Counted from the first letter of the stretch, positions 16,921 through 24,547 are shown. The stretch: 56,781 nucleotides of DNA from Candidatus Nanopelagicales bacterium (GCA_030834095.1 JAURGA010000006.1:1-56781), one strand, 5' to 3'. Notes: generated by a model not told the origin, from the letters alone. Numbers and translations: made by a program.

Positions 16921-17010
16921 TCTAGATATCTTGAGCACTGTAGATTTCTTGAGCACTGTAGATTTCTTGAGCGTTGTAGATATCTTGAGCACTGTAGATT
17001 TCTTGAACAT
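16921..17010. repeat. Five 18-bp direct repeats upstream of the DUF2342 gene
   Basis: Five head-to-tail 18-bp units with consensus TGTAGATWTCTTGAGCAC (16921-16938, 16939-16956, 16957-16974, 16975-16992, 16993-17010). They lie 78 bp before the GTG at 17088, inside a roughly 405-bp gene-free gap (16682-17087). Each unit has the AGATWTCT core, which is a perfect palindrome (AGATATCT) in units 1 and 4. The rest of the gap is AT-rich and shows no gene; a TTGACA occurs at 16844-16849 without a clear matching -10. Confidence 0.92.
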
Positions 17011-17087
17011 ACTGAATTCGGTAAATGCGAATTAAATTTTAGTTTTCAGTTTTAGTATTTGAGGTATTGGGAAGGGAGGGTAAATCA

Positions 17088-18392
17088 GTGAATAACAACT
17101 TCGGCTTTGGTCCCAGTAATCCTGGTGATCCTGAAGATCCTGATGACTCAAATTCAAATGAGAACAAACTTCCGGATTTCAATGAACTCTTGGCCCAGCT
17201 TTCAAACTTTGGATTAAATCCGCAGACTCTCTTTGCTGCTGCCAATAGCGCAGGTTCGGTTGGTCCACTTATTTCACCTGATGTCTTGCGAGATGTGGCG
17301 CGCAAATTTATTTCCAGCCAGGGCGAGCGCCCTATCGGTTCGCAGGATGTTGCGGATTCACAAGTCACATTGGATATTGCAAATACTTGGCTAGATGAAG
17401 CGACGACTTTCCCTGCGCTTTCAAGATCAAATCTTCCGGCATGGAGCCGACGAGATTGGTTAGATTCATCGGTTACCAATTGGGCGAAGATGATTGAGCC
17501 GCTCGCGGATGGAATGGCGAGCGCTTTAACAAATGTTTTGAAGCAGACCCCGCTCGAAGCAGAAATGGAACAAGGAATGGCGGCTGTTGCTCCAATTATG
17601 CGGGCCTTTATGGGTTCGCTGATTGCAAATCAGCTTGGAACTTCGATTGGGCAATTAGCGGTCTCAATAACTGGCGCGAACGATGTTGCAATCCCGCTAT
17701 TTGGGGCGAGCGAGGCCAGGTTGATTCCAGAGAATGTTGCGAAATGGGCTGACGGTTTAGATATCCCAGTTGATGAAGTCCGTATCTTCCTTGCGGTCCG
17801 GGAAGCAGCAGCATCACGGTTATTTTCACACTCACCGTGGTTATCAGGATATATCCAGGATGCGATTACAGCTTATGGCGCGGGCATAAAGATTGATATC
17901 GATTCAATTCAAGAACAAGCAGAGCGGGCATTAGAAACTGGTGAATTAGATATAAATAATCCAGAATCAATTTCAGTAGCAATTTCTGCAGGATTGTTTA
18001 AACCAGAACAGAGCCCTTCTCAAGATGCCGCTCTTGAAAAATTAGAGATAATCTTGGCGCTCATCGAAGGCTGGATTGATTATGTTTCAACAAAGGCAGT
18101 TGGCGATCGACTTCCTTCTTATCCTGCGCTTAGCGAAACTTTGCGTAGAGCGCGAGCGACGAAATCTCCAACCCAACAATTATTTGCAACACTTCTTGGC
18201 CTAGAAGTTTCACCAAGAAAAATGCGCGAATGTTCGCTCTTCTGGTTTGAAGTTGAAAGTGAGATTGGGCTGGCTCAACGCGATCAACGCTGGGAAGACC
18301 CTGCGCTTCTTCCAAGATCTAAAGATCTTGCAGATGTAAACAAGTTCTTGAATAGCACCATCGTTCCCGATGACCTCTCTGGGCTGCATTAA
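17088..18392 (+). CDS. DUF2342 / zincin-like family protein
   Basis: About 434 residues, in the family annotated as zinc-dependent metalloprotease or putative hydrolase (Zincin_2), found beside YlbL and UPF0182 in Actinobacteria. The N-terminus is Pro/Asp/Asn-rich and disordered. The core shows NQLGTSIGQLAVSITGANDVAIP-type segments, and EVRIFLAVREAAASRLFSHS stands where the family has an HExxH-like or REAAH motif. Both zinc-site His positions are replaced here (Arg and Ala), so peptidase activity is doubtful. The GTG at 17088 is fixed by GGGAGGG 7 nt upstream. Five 18-bp repeats precede the gene. Confidence 0.8.
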   Translation: MNNNFGFGPSNPGDPEDPDDSNSNENKLPDFNELLAQLSNFGLNPQTLFAAANSAGSVGPLISPDVLRDVARKFISSQGERPIGSQDVADSQVTLDIANTWLDEATTFPALSRSNLPAWSRRDWLDSSVTNWAKMIEPLADGMASALTNVLKQTPLEAEMEQGMAAVAPIMRAFMGSLIANQLGTSIGQLAVSITGANDVAIPLFGASEARLIPENVAKWADGLDIPVDEVRIFLAVREAAASRLFSHSPWLSGYIQDAITAYGAGIKIDIDSIQEQAERALETGELDINNPESISVAISAGLFKPEQSPSQDAALEKLEIILALIEGWIDYVSTKAVGDRLPSYPALSETLRRARATKSPTQQLFATLLGLEVSPRKMRECSLFWFEVESEIGLAQRDQRWEDPALLPRSKDLADVNKFLNSTIVPDDLSGLH

Positions 18393-18410
18393 AAGCATCA
18401 GATAAAAAAG

Positions 18411-18482
18411 CGAAGTCCCCGGGCGCACAATTCTTTGTTTGCCTTCCCCTTGCAAACAACGAACGGTTATCCGAGAACTTCG
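18411..18482 (+). other. Possible structured RNA element after DUF2342
   Basis: CGAAGT (18411-18416) pairs perfectly with ACTTCG (18477-18482) and encloses an 8-bp hairpin, TTGTTTGC / GCAAACAA with a 9-nt loop (18435-18459). No T-tract follows, so it is not a standard terminator. It lies in the 405-bp gap 18393-18797, where I see no convincing gene. Confidence 0.35.
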
Positions 18483-18727
18483 TGGTCGAAACCTAAGGTA
18501 ATCAGAAGCCATAATCAACTTAGTTGGGCAGATTAATTTCAAGTAATTCCAATAATTTCAAGTGTTAGTTGAGGGTTTCGCCTGTTTAATAGCTAAATAA
18601 ATTCCAATTTCGAATTCTGGGCTGCAATTCACCGTAATCACCCGAAAACAATCCATGAAATCAATAAATTAATGGACTGCAAGATTTTTTGAGAAAGCTA
18701 AGGCAATGCAAGCCATTCTGTAGGGGC

Positions 18728-18780
18728 TGTTGATAAACTTGTGTATAAGCAGTTGATAACTCTTTGAGCTCTGGGGATAA
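18728..18780 (+). other. Cluster of four degenerate DnaA-box-like 9-mers
   Basis: TGTTGATAA (18728), TGTGTATAA (18740), AGTTGATAA (18751) and TGGGGATAA (18772) are all in the same orientation and one or two mismatches from TGTGGATAA. The spacings of 12, 11 and 21 bp are close to whole helical turns. The cluster ends 17 bp before the YgjP-like gene start. Confidence 0.4.
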
Positions 18781-18797
18781 CGGAGGCGTGCTAAATC

Positions 18798-19517
18798 ATG
18801 TTCCCGCAGATTCCAAACAATCCAGAAATCAATATTCCTGCCGGAGATAGAAACACTGAAAGTAATAATTTCGCGGGGTCGGTGGAGAACTTTATTCAAG
18901 GTGAAATCTTTGCCGATATCTTCCCCGACATGCCTGAACTCAAGCCTAAAAAATCTCTCAAGAAAGAGCATGAAGAGCTTCTCTCCAGACTTCCCGAATT
19001 TCGGGTGATTAGAAGTTCAAGACGTAAGCGAACACTTCATGCCTATCGCCAAAATGGTGTGATCGAAATACATATTCCTGACCGACTGAGCAGGCGCCAA
19101 GAGTTTGAAGTTATTCCGGAGATGATCGACCTAGTTTTGAAGCGAGAGAATCGCCTGCGAAAGAGCGATGACGCCCTGCTGGACTTAAGCGACTTACTTC
19201 TCGCCGAATATCTGCCCGAATTTAATGAACGTCCGATCTCGGTAACGTGGCGCGTAATGCGCGAGCGCTGGGGATCTTGCACGACAGTTGATAAAACAAT
19301 TCGAATTTCAGAACGACTAAATACTGCGCCCAACTATGCGCTTCGGTATATCTTGTTTCATGAGTTGATTCATCTGCGCATTGCCGGGCATGGAGATGAC
19401 TTTCATGAGCTTCTTGCCCGATATCCGGAAAAGGATCGGGCTGAGGCCTTTTTAGAGGGTTATGAGGCCGGATCTGCCGGTTCGCCTGAAGAAATACTGG
19501 AGTTACCCCCAATTTAG
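18798..19517 (+). CDS. YgjP-like (DUF45) metallopeptidase
   Basis: 239 residues. The zinc site HELIHLRIAGHGDDFHELL (HExxH with downstream H-x3-H) and the preceding RERWGSCTTVDKTIRI are diagnostic for the YgjP/M48-related DUF45 family. The N-terminal 60 residues are variable and acidic. Homologues are sometimes linked to SprT-like or restriction functions, but the cellular substrate is unknown. GGAGG 12 nt before the ATG supports the start. A patch of DnaA-box-like motifs lies directly upstream. Confidence 0.88.
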   Translation: MFPQIPNNPEINIPAGDRNTESNNFAGSVENFIQGEIFADIFPDMPELKPKKSLKKEHEELLSRLPEFRVIRSSRRKRTLHAYRQNGVIEIHIPDRLSRRQEFEVIPEMIDLVLKRENRLRKSDDALLDLSDLLLAEYLPEFNERPISVTWRVMRERWGSCTTVDKTIRISERLNTAPNYALRYILFHELIHLRIAGHGDDFHELLARYPEKDRAEAFLEGYEAGSAGSPEEILELPPI

Positions 19518-19625
19518 GCTTGAAATCCCCGCTTGTCAGCGTGTTCGGGGGTATGGTGAGTCCATACGCACGCAAGGTTTGGGATGTCCCCGAGCTTTTG
19601 AGAGTGCGGAGACTGGAGGGTCATA

Positions 19626-19784
19626 ATGGCTGAAGAATATAAAGGTGAGGCCTACTGCGTTAAGTGCAAAGAGAAGCGTGCTTTTGAAGGCCACGTAAAA
19701 GTCTCTGAGTCTGGTCGCCGTATGGCACAAGGCATCTGCCCAGTATGCGGAACAAAAGTTAACCGTATTCTCGGTAAGGCTTAA
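19626..19784 (+). CDS. Small zinc-ribbon protein (DUF5679)
   Basis: 52-residue protein with two CxxC pairs: YCVKCKEKRAFEG at the N-terminus and GICPVCGTKVNRILGKA at the C-terminus, the full pattern of the DUF5679 family common in Actinobacteria. The two knuckles likely bind one zinc. GGAGG 5 nt upstream of the ATG gives a strong start. A terminator lies directly downstream, so it is a single-gene or last-gene transcript. Role unknown; nucleic acid or protein binding is plausible. Confidence 0.9.
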   Translation: MAEEYKGEAYCVKCKEKRAFEGHVKVSESGRRMAQGICPVCGTKVNRILGKA

Positions 19785-19816
19785 TCAACACCAGATCATC
19801 ACTAGAAAATTTAAGG

Positions 19817-19846
19817 CGCCCCTTCACGAAAGTGCGGGGGCGTTTT
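19817..19846 (+). terminator. Rho-independent terminator after the DUF5679 gene
   Basis: Hairpin CGCCCCTTCAC-GAAA-GTGCGGGGGCG, an 11-position stem with one mismatch and a GAAA tetraloop, followed by TTTT. Confidence 0.9.
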
Positions 19847-19952
19847 CTATCTGGTGAGCCAGGAACTACTGGTAGGTGAAATATAGGAGCTATCTCCACA
19901 AGATTTTCGGCGACTAAGCGGCTGCTGTTATAAGTGCTAAATACTCGCTTGC

Positions 19953-21167
19953 ATGAGCCCTCAATCCATAACCAAGTTTGATTTAACCAAGTTTGATTTA
20001 ACCAAGTATCCCGCTTTGAAACCAGGGGTCAATTTCTTCAAGGTCTCGGGCCAAGACCGTAGTGACATCTACATTGGATTTAGTCACCGTGGTATTGAAC
20101 TGAAATTTGAAATTGCTTTTGAGCTTCTCTGCTTATTTGACGGAAGTCGCACCCTGGGAAGCATCATCTCGGCAATAGAAACTGGTGCGAAATCTACAGA
20201 TTTAACCTCTAAAGTTTTGCGGGTATTGAGCAACGAGCGGTTGATTGAATTTCGAACATCACCAGTCCCAAAATTATCACCAAAGAAAGAGTTGTTAGCG
20301 GCTAACTTCATTAACTCTGCTAATCGAATGCGTGCTGAAGAGAATTTATATAGCTGGCATCCAGATATTGGGATCAAGAAAGATACCGAAGCGCTAATTG
20401 GCCTACGTCGTAATTTCTCGATAATCATTTATGGCCGAAATCGATTAGCACTTTCGCTCTTTGCAGTTTTACAGGCCAGTGGTTTTGCTTTAATCAAATT
20501 AACTGATCGCGTCGGTTCGGCTGGCCACGATTCGGCAGTTCATATTGAGCCATCCGAAGTCTGCGGACTTGCGATCCGCGGGAGTGACGTTGGGCTTCGG
20601 AAAGCCCTGGTTCTTGCCGACTTGGCGCGGAATTCGCAATTGTTTCCAGCCGAAAAGCTGGAGTTTCCACTAAAGCCAGACTTCATTATCTCTACCGAAT
20701 CGATCCCCCAAGAAACTATGCAGCTATGGCTAAGTGAAGCAATTGCGCACTTGCCGATTTCAAATCTAATTGAAAACACAATTGTTCTAGGCCCAATTGT
20801 TATTCCTGGAAAAACACCTTGCCTAAACTGCTTGAGCCTCTGGCGCTCTGAGCAATTTCCACATCACAATTCTTTTGAGATGTTAGCTGCGCTAGATAAT
20901 GGTGAAGGAAAGGGTCTTGAACTTCCATCGGCTCAGGTTGCACTTTTAACCGGATTGATTGCGACGCATGTAATTCAATTTTGCACTTCAGAAAATAGCA
21001 CTTCACAAAATCTTGATGCCAAACTTATCGGCGCCACGTTGGCCATTAATTTATTCGATCCGATTGATTCGGGTTCTTCAGCTAACCAAAGTTCTTTAGC
21101 TGACAGGGGAATCGGTTATAGATACTGGCAACCACATCCTGCCTGCGGTTGCCAGCGTCTTATCTGA
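19953..21167 (+). CDS. ThiF/TOMM leader-peptide-binding-like protein, orphan
   Basis: 404 residues. The N-terminal ~95 residues look like a winged-helix leader-peptide recognition domain (FEIAFELLCLFDGSRTLG, then KVLRVLSNERLIEF). The middle is a degenerate E1-like Rossmann fold (FSIIIYGRNRLALSLFAVLQ) without an obvious ATP-binding GxGxxG. The C-terminal half matches TOMM cyclodehydratase partner proteins: VLGPIVIPGKTPCLNCLSLW with CxxC, and HPACGCQ, a likely zinc site. No YcaO enzyme or precursor peptide gene is nearby. Residues 7-18 come from a 15-bp tandem duplication (TKFDLTKFDLTKY). Its stop abuts the whiB7 stop with no gap. Confidence 0.7.
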   Translation: MSPQSITKFDLTKFDLTKYPALKPGVNFFKVSGQDRSDIYIGFSHRGIELKFEIAFELLCLFDGSRTLGSIISAIETGAKSTDLTSKVLRVLSNERLIEFRTSPVPKLSPKKELLAANFINSANRMRAEENLYSWHPDIGIKKDTEALIGLRRNFSIIIYGRNRLALSLFAVLQASGFALIKLTDRVGSAGHDSAVHIEPSEVCGLAIRGSDVGLRKALVLADLARNSQLFPAEKLEFPLKPDFIISTESIPQETMQLWLSEAIAHLPISNLIENTIVLGPIVIPGKTPCLNCLSLWRSEQFPHHNSFEMLAALDNGEGKGLELPSAQVALLTGLIATHVIQFCTSENSTSQNLDAKLIGATLAINLFDPIDSGSSANQSSLADRGIGYRYWQPHPACGCQRLI

Positions 21168-21494
21168 TTAGCTAGCTAGTTGAATAAGTCGTGGTCGGCC
21201 GGCGCTTCGCTTTGCTTGAATTACCTTGCCATCTTCAAACAACTCACCGCCCCAAATCCCACATGGTTCAGCACGAGATAGCGCGCCTTCTAGGCACCTA
21301 GCTCGCATTGGACATTCACCACAGAGCGCCTTGGCATACGAAATTTCGGCTTGGCTTTCTGCGAAGAAGGTCTCTGGATCTGCCTGATGGCAGGGAAGCT
21401 TCGTTGCGCTATCTGCAAAAGCAGTAACACCAATCTTTGCATCTGGGCCTTCGGCCCATCCCGGTACTAATAGTTCGCTGAAGAGAACAGTCAC
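21168..21494 (-). CDS. whiB7: WhiB7-type iron-sulfur transcriptional regulator
   Basis: About 108 residues. Four iron-sulfur Cys are in the WhiB pattern: LPCHQAD, then ALCGECPMRARCLEG (C-x2-C-x5-C). GIWGGE is the sigma-contacting turn, and the C-terminal AGRPRLIQ is an AT-hook-like tail, the mark of the WhiB7/WblC branch that binds SigA and activates intrinsic antibiotic resistance. The second GTG (21494) is chosen because GGAGG sits 8 nt before it; the upstream GTG at 21503 overlaps that site. A long leader with an upstream ORF and attenuator precedes the gene. Gene order next to uvrD2 agrees with mycobacteria. Confidence 0.9.
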   Translation of the reverse strand: MTVLFSELLVPGWAEGPDAKIGVTAFADSATKLPCHQADPETFFAESQAEISYAKALCGECPMRARCLEGALSRAEPCGIWGGELFEDGKVIQAKRSAGRPRLIQLAS

Positions 21495-21612
21495 TGTTCT
21501 CACCTCCGTCTTTTCTCGTTTAGTCGAGTTTGGCTTTCTCTTGGTTGGTTAGGTTGGTTAGGTTGGTCTCGTTATCCGGTTGGATAATTTCTTGGGTTCT
21601 CGCGGCTGATAG

Positions 21613-21656
21613 AAAAGCAAAAGGGCCGCGAATCCTTTGAAAGGATTTGCGGCCCT
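21613..21656 (-). terminator. Attenuator terminator upstream of whiB7
   Basis: 16-bp stem (AGGGCCGCAAATCCTT with its complement, one G-U pair) and a 3-nt loop, followed on the minus strand by TTTTGCTTTT. It sits between the uORF and whiB7, so it can stop transcription before the coding region. Confidence 0.9.
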
Positions 21657-21674
21657 GGGGCTTTTGACTATCGG

Positions 21675-21866
21675 TTAGCCGATAGAGCTCCAGGATCCGC
21701 GCTTTGCATAGGCTGCATAGGTAGCAGCGAAGGCAAAATGCTTATGTGTTGATGGCTTGTTTTTAGCTGATGCCACAACAAGAGTTGTTGATCGCGAATT
21801 AAATGCAGAATTAGACGCAGCAGAAATACCGCTTGCGCCTGCAATTAATGAGCGTTGTAATGACAT
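21675..21866 (-). CDS. Leader ORF (63 aa) controlling whiB7
   Basis: MSLQRSLIAGASGISAAS begins at the ATG at 21866, which coincides with the predicted transcription start (TACCCT is 7 nt upstream), so it is probably leaderless. The sequence is rich in Ala, Ser and Thr and ends with RGSWSSIG. Its stop lies in the loop of a hairpin just before the terminator. In Mycobacterium and Streptomyces a leader ORF at this position controls whiB7/wblC by attenuation. The frame extends to 21890, but that would lie upstream of the promoter start. The peptide itself may have no function. Confidence 0.7.
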   Translation of the reverse strand: MSLQRSLIAGASGISAASNSAFNSRSTTLVVASAKNKPSTHKHFAFAATYAAYAKRGSWSSIG

Positions 21867-21873
21867 GTAGAGA

Positions 21874-21915
21874 AGGGTAACCCACGCCACATCGATGGCG
21901 CAAGTTAATTAATTT
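21874..21915 (-). promoter_or_regulatory. whiB7 promoter with AT-rich WhiB7 element
   Basis: On the minus strand an AT tract (AAATTAATTAA, 21915-21905) is directly followed by -35 TTGCGC (21903-21898), an 18-bp spacer and -10 TACCCT (21879-21874). An AT-rich tract just upstream of -35 is the known signature of WhiB7/SigA-dependent promoters, so autoregulation is expected. Confidence 0.7.
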
Positions 21916-21949
21916 GGGCTGGTTAAGTTGTAATTGCGGTTAAAAGGAA

Positions 21950-23611
21950 TTAAAGGATGCCGCTCAGAAATGGGCTTGGGGCCCCGGAATATGAGAGGTG
22001 TAATTCGCTCTTCGCCCGAGTAAGGCCGACATAGAAGAGTCTGCGCTCCTCTTCAATATCGTTGCCCATCGGCAAGATTCCATCGCTGACTCCAGCCAAG
22101 AAAACATGGTCCCATTCCAAACCTTTAGCAGCGTGCAATGTTGAAAGAACAACCCCAGGCAAGGTTGGCGGATTGTTCTGTTCGGCCCGATCTTCGAGCT
22201 CGCGCAGATAGGTGCGCAAAGTGATTGTGCTTCCTGCGGTCATTGCATCTTCTTGCATCGATTTCGCGAGCGCTAGAAATGCATGAACATAATCAGTGCC
22301 ACCAAATGGGCGCAGCACTGCAATCAAGTCGTCATACCAATTTCCGCCTTCAGTAGGTAGAACGGATGCACTTCGAATAACTCGCATTGCATCCTTTACG
22401 TCGACTCGCTCGAAGAACTTTTCTGAGGTTTTTATCTGGGATTCAATTCCGGCGCTGCGAAGTTCGCGCTCGAAGATATCCAATTGGGCATTTGTTCGGG
22501 TCAAGATTGCAACTTCAACATGTTCGCCAGCTTTGGTGCGAAGTTCTGAAATTTTCTTGGCGATGTAATTTGCTTCACCAGCGCTTGAATCGAACTTGGC
22601 GATTTCTGGTTTAGCACCATGTTCATTCATCGAAGCTAGTTCGTGGCCATGCTCGCCGATCATTCCGCCTTGGCGCAAAATCGCGTTGGCGGTTCCTATG
22701 ATTTCTGGGGTCGAGCGATAGCCGCGAGAAAGTCGAATTACCTGGGCACTTGGAAAACGCTTTGTAAAGCCGAGCAGGAAGGATGAACTTGCGCCAGCAA
22801 ATGAGTAAATGGTCTGAGCCGCATCTCCAACGACACAGATGTCGTCACGATTACCAAGCCACAAATTTAATAAACGTTGTTGCAATGGTGAAACATCCTG
22901 GTATTCATCGACAGTGAAGTAGCGATATTGGTCGCGAACTCGCTCACGAACATCGCGATCCTCTTCCAACATTCCGACTGTCAATAAGAGCACATCTTCA
23001 AAATCAATTGCGCGCTCTTGTTGTTTTAAAGTTTCATAGGCTTGGTAAACCTTTGAGATATCTTCGAAATTTGCTTTGTCGGGTTTATTATTTGGAATCC
23101 GAAGTGTTCGCCCCGCCCCAAGTGCTGATTCAACATATTCATCTGGCGAAATCTCTAAAACTTTTGCCCACTCAATCTCACTTGCTATCTCTCGCAGAGT
23201 TGAGGTCTGTGGAGTTAGTGAAGAATCAGTTCGGTTCAGGGCTTCAGCAATTGCTCCTGATTTCATGGTGAGCAGTGACGGGAACGAACCACCAAAGGCG
23301 TAGGGCCAGAAATACATTAATTGTTTAATTGCAGCTGAGTGAAATGTTCGAGCACTTGCATTTGGAATACCCAGGCCGCGCAATCTAGCGCGCATTTCAC
23401 CAGCTGCGCGTGCCGTGAATGTCAGCGCCAGCGTTTTACTTGAATCTGTGACACCGATTGCAATTGCATAGGCAATCCGATGGGTAATAACACGAGTCTT
23501 TCCAGTTCCGGCGCCAGCAATTACGCAGACCGGGCCACGGACCGCTGTTACAACTTCTCGCTGCTCTGGATCTAAAGCTTCAAGTATCAGATCAACACTG
23601 GCTGCCGGCAT
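21950..23611 (-). CDS. uvrD2: UvrD2-like SF1 DNA helicase, C-terminally short
   Basis: 553 residues. Superfamily 1A motifs: I IAGAGTGKTRVITHRIA, Ia TFTARAAGEMRARL, II FTVDEYQDVSP, III VVGDAAQTIYSFAGA, IV RLSRGYRST, V STLHAAKGLEWDHVFLAG, VI GLTRAKSELHLSY. Mycobacterial UvrD2 (about 700 residues) continues with a tetracysteine module and an HRDC domain. Here the protein stops right after the helicase core (PSPFLSGIL). It follows nudC without a gap, so the pair is coupled. It probably acts in DNA repair and recombination. Confidence 0.9.
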   Translation of the reverse strand: MPAASVDLILEALDPEQREVVTAVRGPVCVIAGAGTGKTRVITHRIAYAIAIGVTDSSKTLALTFTARAAGEMRARLRGLGIPNASARTFHSAAIKQLMYFWPYAFGGSFPSLLTMKSGAIAEALNRTDSSLTPQTSTLREIASEIEWAKVLEISPDEYVESALGAGRTLRIPNNKPDKANFEDISKVYQAYETLKQQERAIDFEDVLLLTVGMLEEDRDVRERVRDQYRYFTVDEYQDVSPLQQRLLNLWLGNRDDICVVGDAAQTIYSFAGASSSFLLGFTKRFPSAQVIRLSRGYRSTPEIIGTANAILRQGGMIGEHGHELASMNEHGAKPEIAKFDSSAGEANYIAKKISELRTKAGEHVEVAILTRTNAQLDIFERELRSAGIESQIKTSEKFFERVDVKDAMRVIRSASVLPTEGGNWYDDLIAVLRPFGGTDYVHAFLALAKSMQEDAMTAGSTITLRTYLRELEDRAEQNNPPTLPGVVLSTLHAAKGLEWDHVFLAGVSDGILPMGNDIEEERRLFYVGLTRAKSELHLSYSGAPSPFLSGIL

Positions 23612-24547
23612 TTACTTACCAATCAAATCTCGAACATCTGCTCCATCTTTTTCATACCAAAATTCAATCATCTTACGAGCAACGCTCATGCCTGGTGGCA
23701 AGGTAAGTGATTGATCTGAAATTGCAGCTCGCATTTGCTCCCTTGTAAACCAGCGGATCTCTTCAATCTCTTCGCCATCAGCTTTCGCAGATTCTGGATT
23801 AGTCGCAATAGCTGAAAATGAAATCATTATCGAGGCTGGGAAGGGCCATGGTTGTGATCCAAGATAAGTAATTGAATCAAGGCGAATAGCAGACTCTTCA
23901 AAGACTTCACGTAAAACTGTCTGCTCAAAAGTCTCGCCAGGTTCAACAAAACCAGCAAAGCAAGAGAATCTCCGTTCTGGCCAAATTTTTTGACGACCAA
24001 GCAATACTCGGTCTTGACTATCTTTAACTAGAACAATTACGGCGCCATCAGTTCTTGGATAATGTTCTGATCCATCCGAGGAACATTTACGTAGCGAACC
24101 GCCATTTGCGCTTAAGGTTGGTTCTCCACACCTCGCACAGAATTGATGGGTGTGATGCCAATTAGCAATTGCTTGCGAATGAATTGCCAGGCCCATCTCT
24201 AGTTGTGATAAATGATCTCCTACTGTTCTTAAGGTTTGGTAATTTTCAAGGGTCTCAAAACTTTCAAAATCAGATGCATCACTGCACCAAGCGAAGTATG
24301 AGATGCCATTATCAATTCCTAGAAATAACTCTTCGCCGTCAGCGAAACTAGAATCTTTGCGTAGTTGGGCAATCTGATCAGCACTCTGAAAATCTAATTC
24401 GTAACTCTCTTTTACTCTGAATTTTCCCGAAGCGAAGTGAAGTATTCGAGCGCTCTTCCAGAGCCTTGCTAATTCATCGGGTTTTAGCCGAAGCTCTCCA
24501 GAGCGATCTACCGCCTCGCTGGCCAATGGGAGCTTCAAAACATTCAC
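23612..24547 (-). CDS. nudC: NAD(+) diphosphatase / NADH pyrophosphatase NudC
   Basis: 311 residues. Zinc ribbon CARCGEPTLSANGGSLRKC (second pair partly altered: KCSSDGSEHYPRTD), Nudix box GFVEPGETFEQTVLREVFEE, and the family-specific SQPWPFPASIMISF. It hydrolyses NAD(H) to NMN(H) and AMP and can remove NAD caps from RNA. The GTG start has TAAGGT 6 nt upstream (leaderless). It is directly upstream of uvrD2 and divergent from the endonuclease/phosphatase-family gene. Confidence 0.93.
   Translation of the reverse strand: MNVLKLPLASEAVDRSGELRLKPDELARLWKSARILHFASGKFRVKESYELDFQSADQIAQLRKDSSFADGEELFLGIDNGISYFAWCSDASDFESFETLENYQTLRTVGDHLSQLEMGLAIHSQAIANWHHTHQFCARCGEPTLSANGGSLRKCSSDGSEHYPRTDGAVIVLVKDSQDRVLLGRQKIWPERRFSCFAGFVEPGETFEQTVLREVFEESAIRLDSITYLGSQPWPFPASIMISFSAIATNPESAKADGEEIEEIRWFTREQMRAAISDQSLTLPPGMSVARKMIEFWYEKDGADVRDLIGK

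Larger units (their letters stand above)
21495..21873 (-). promoter_or_regulatory. whiB7 5' leader: ribosome-dependent attenuator
   Basis: Order in the transcript: uORF (21866-21675), a perfect hairpin CTATCGG-CTAA-CCGATAG (21685-21668) that contains the uORF stop, the terminator (21656-21613), then about 120 nt to whiB7. The uORF codons for RGS (CGCGGATCC, 21701-21693) can pair with the terminator 3' arm (GGATTCGCG, one G-U). A second competing pairing is TCGCGGC in the 3' arm with GCCGCGA at 21606-21600. A ribosome stalled early in the uORF would expose the antiterminator; a ribosome reaching the stop would cover it. A 10-bp duplication (TTGGTTAGGT) lies near 21545-21566. Confidence 0.75.
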
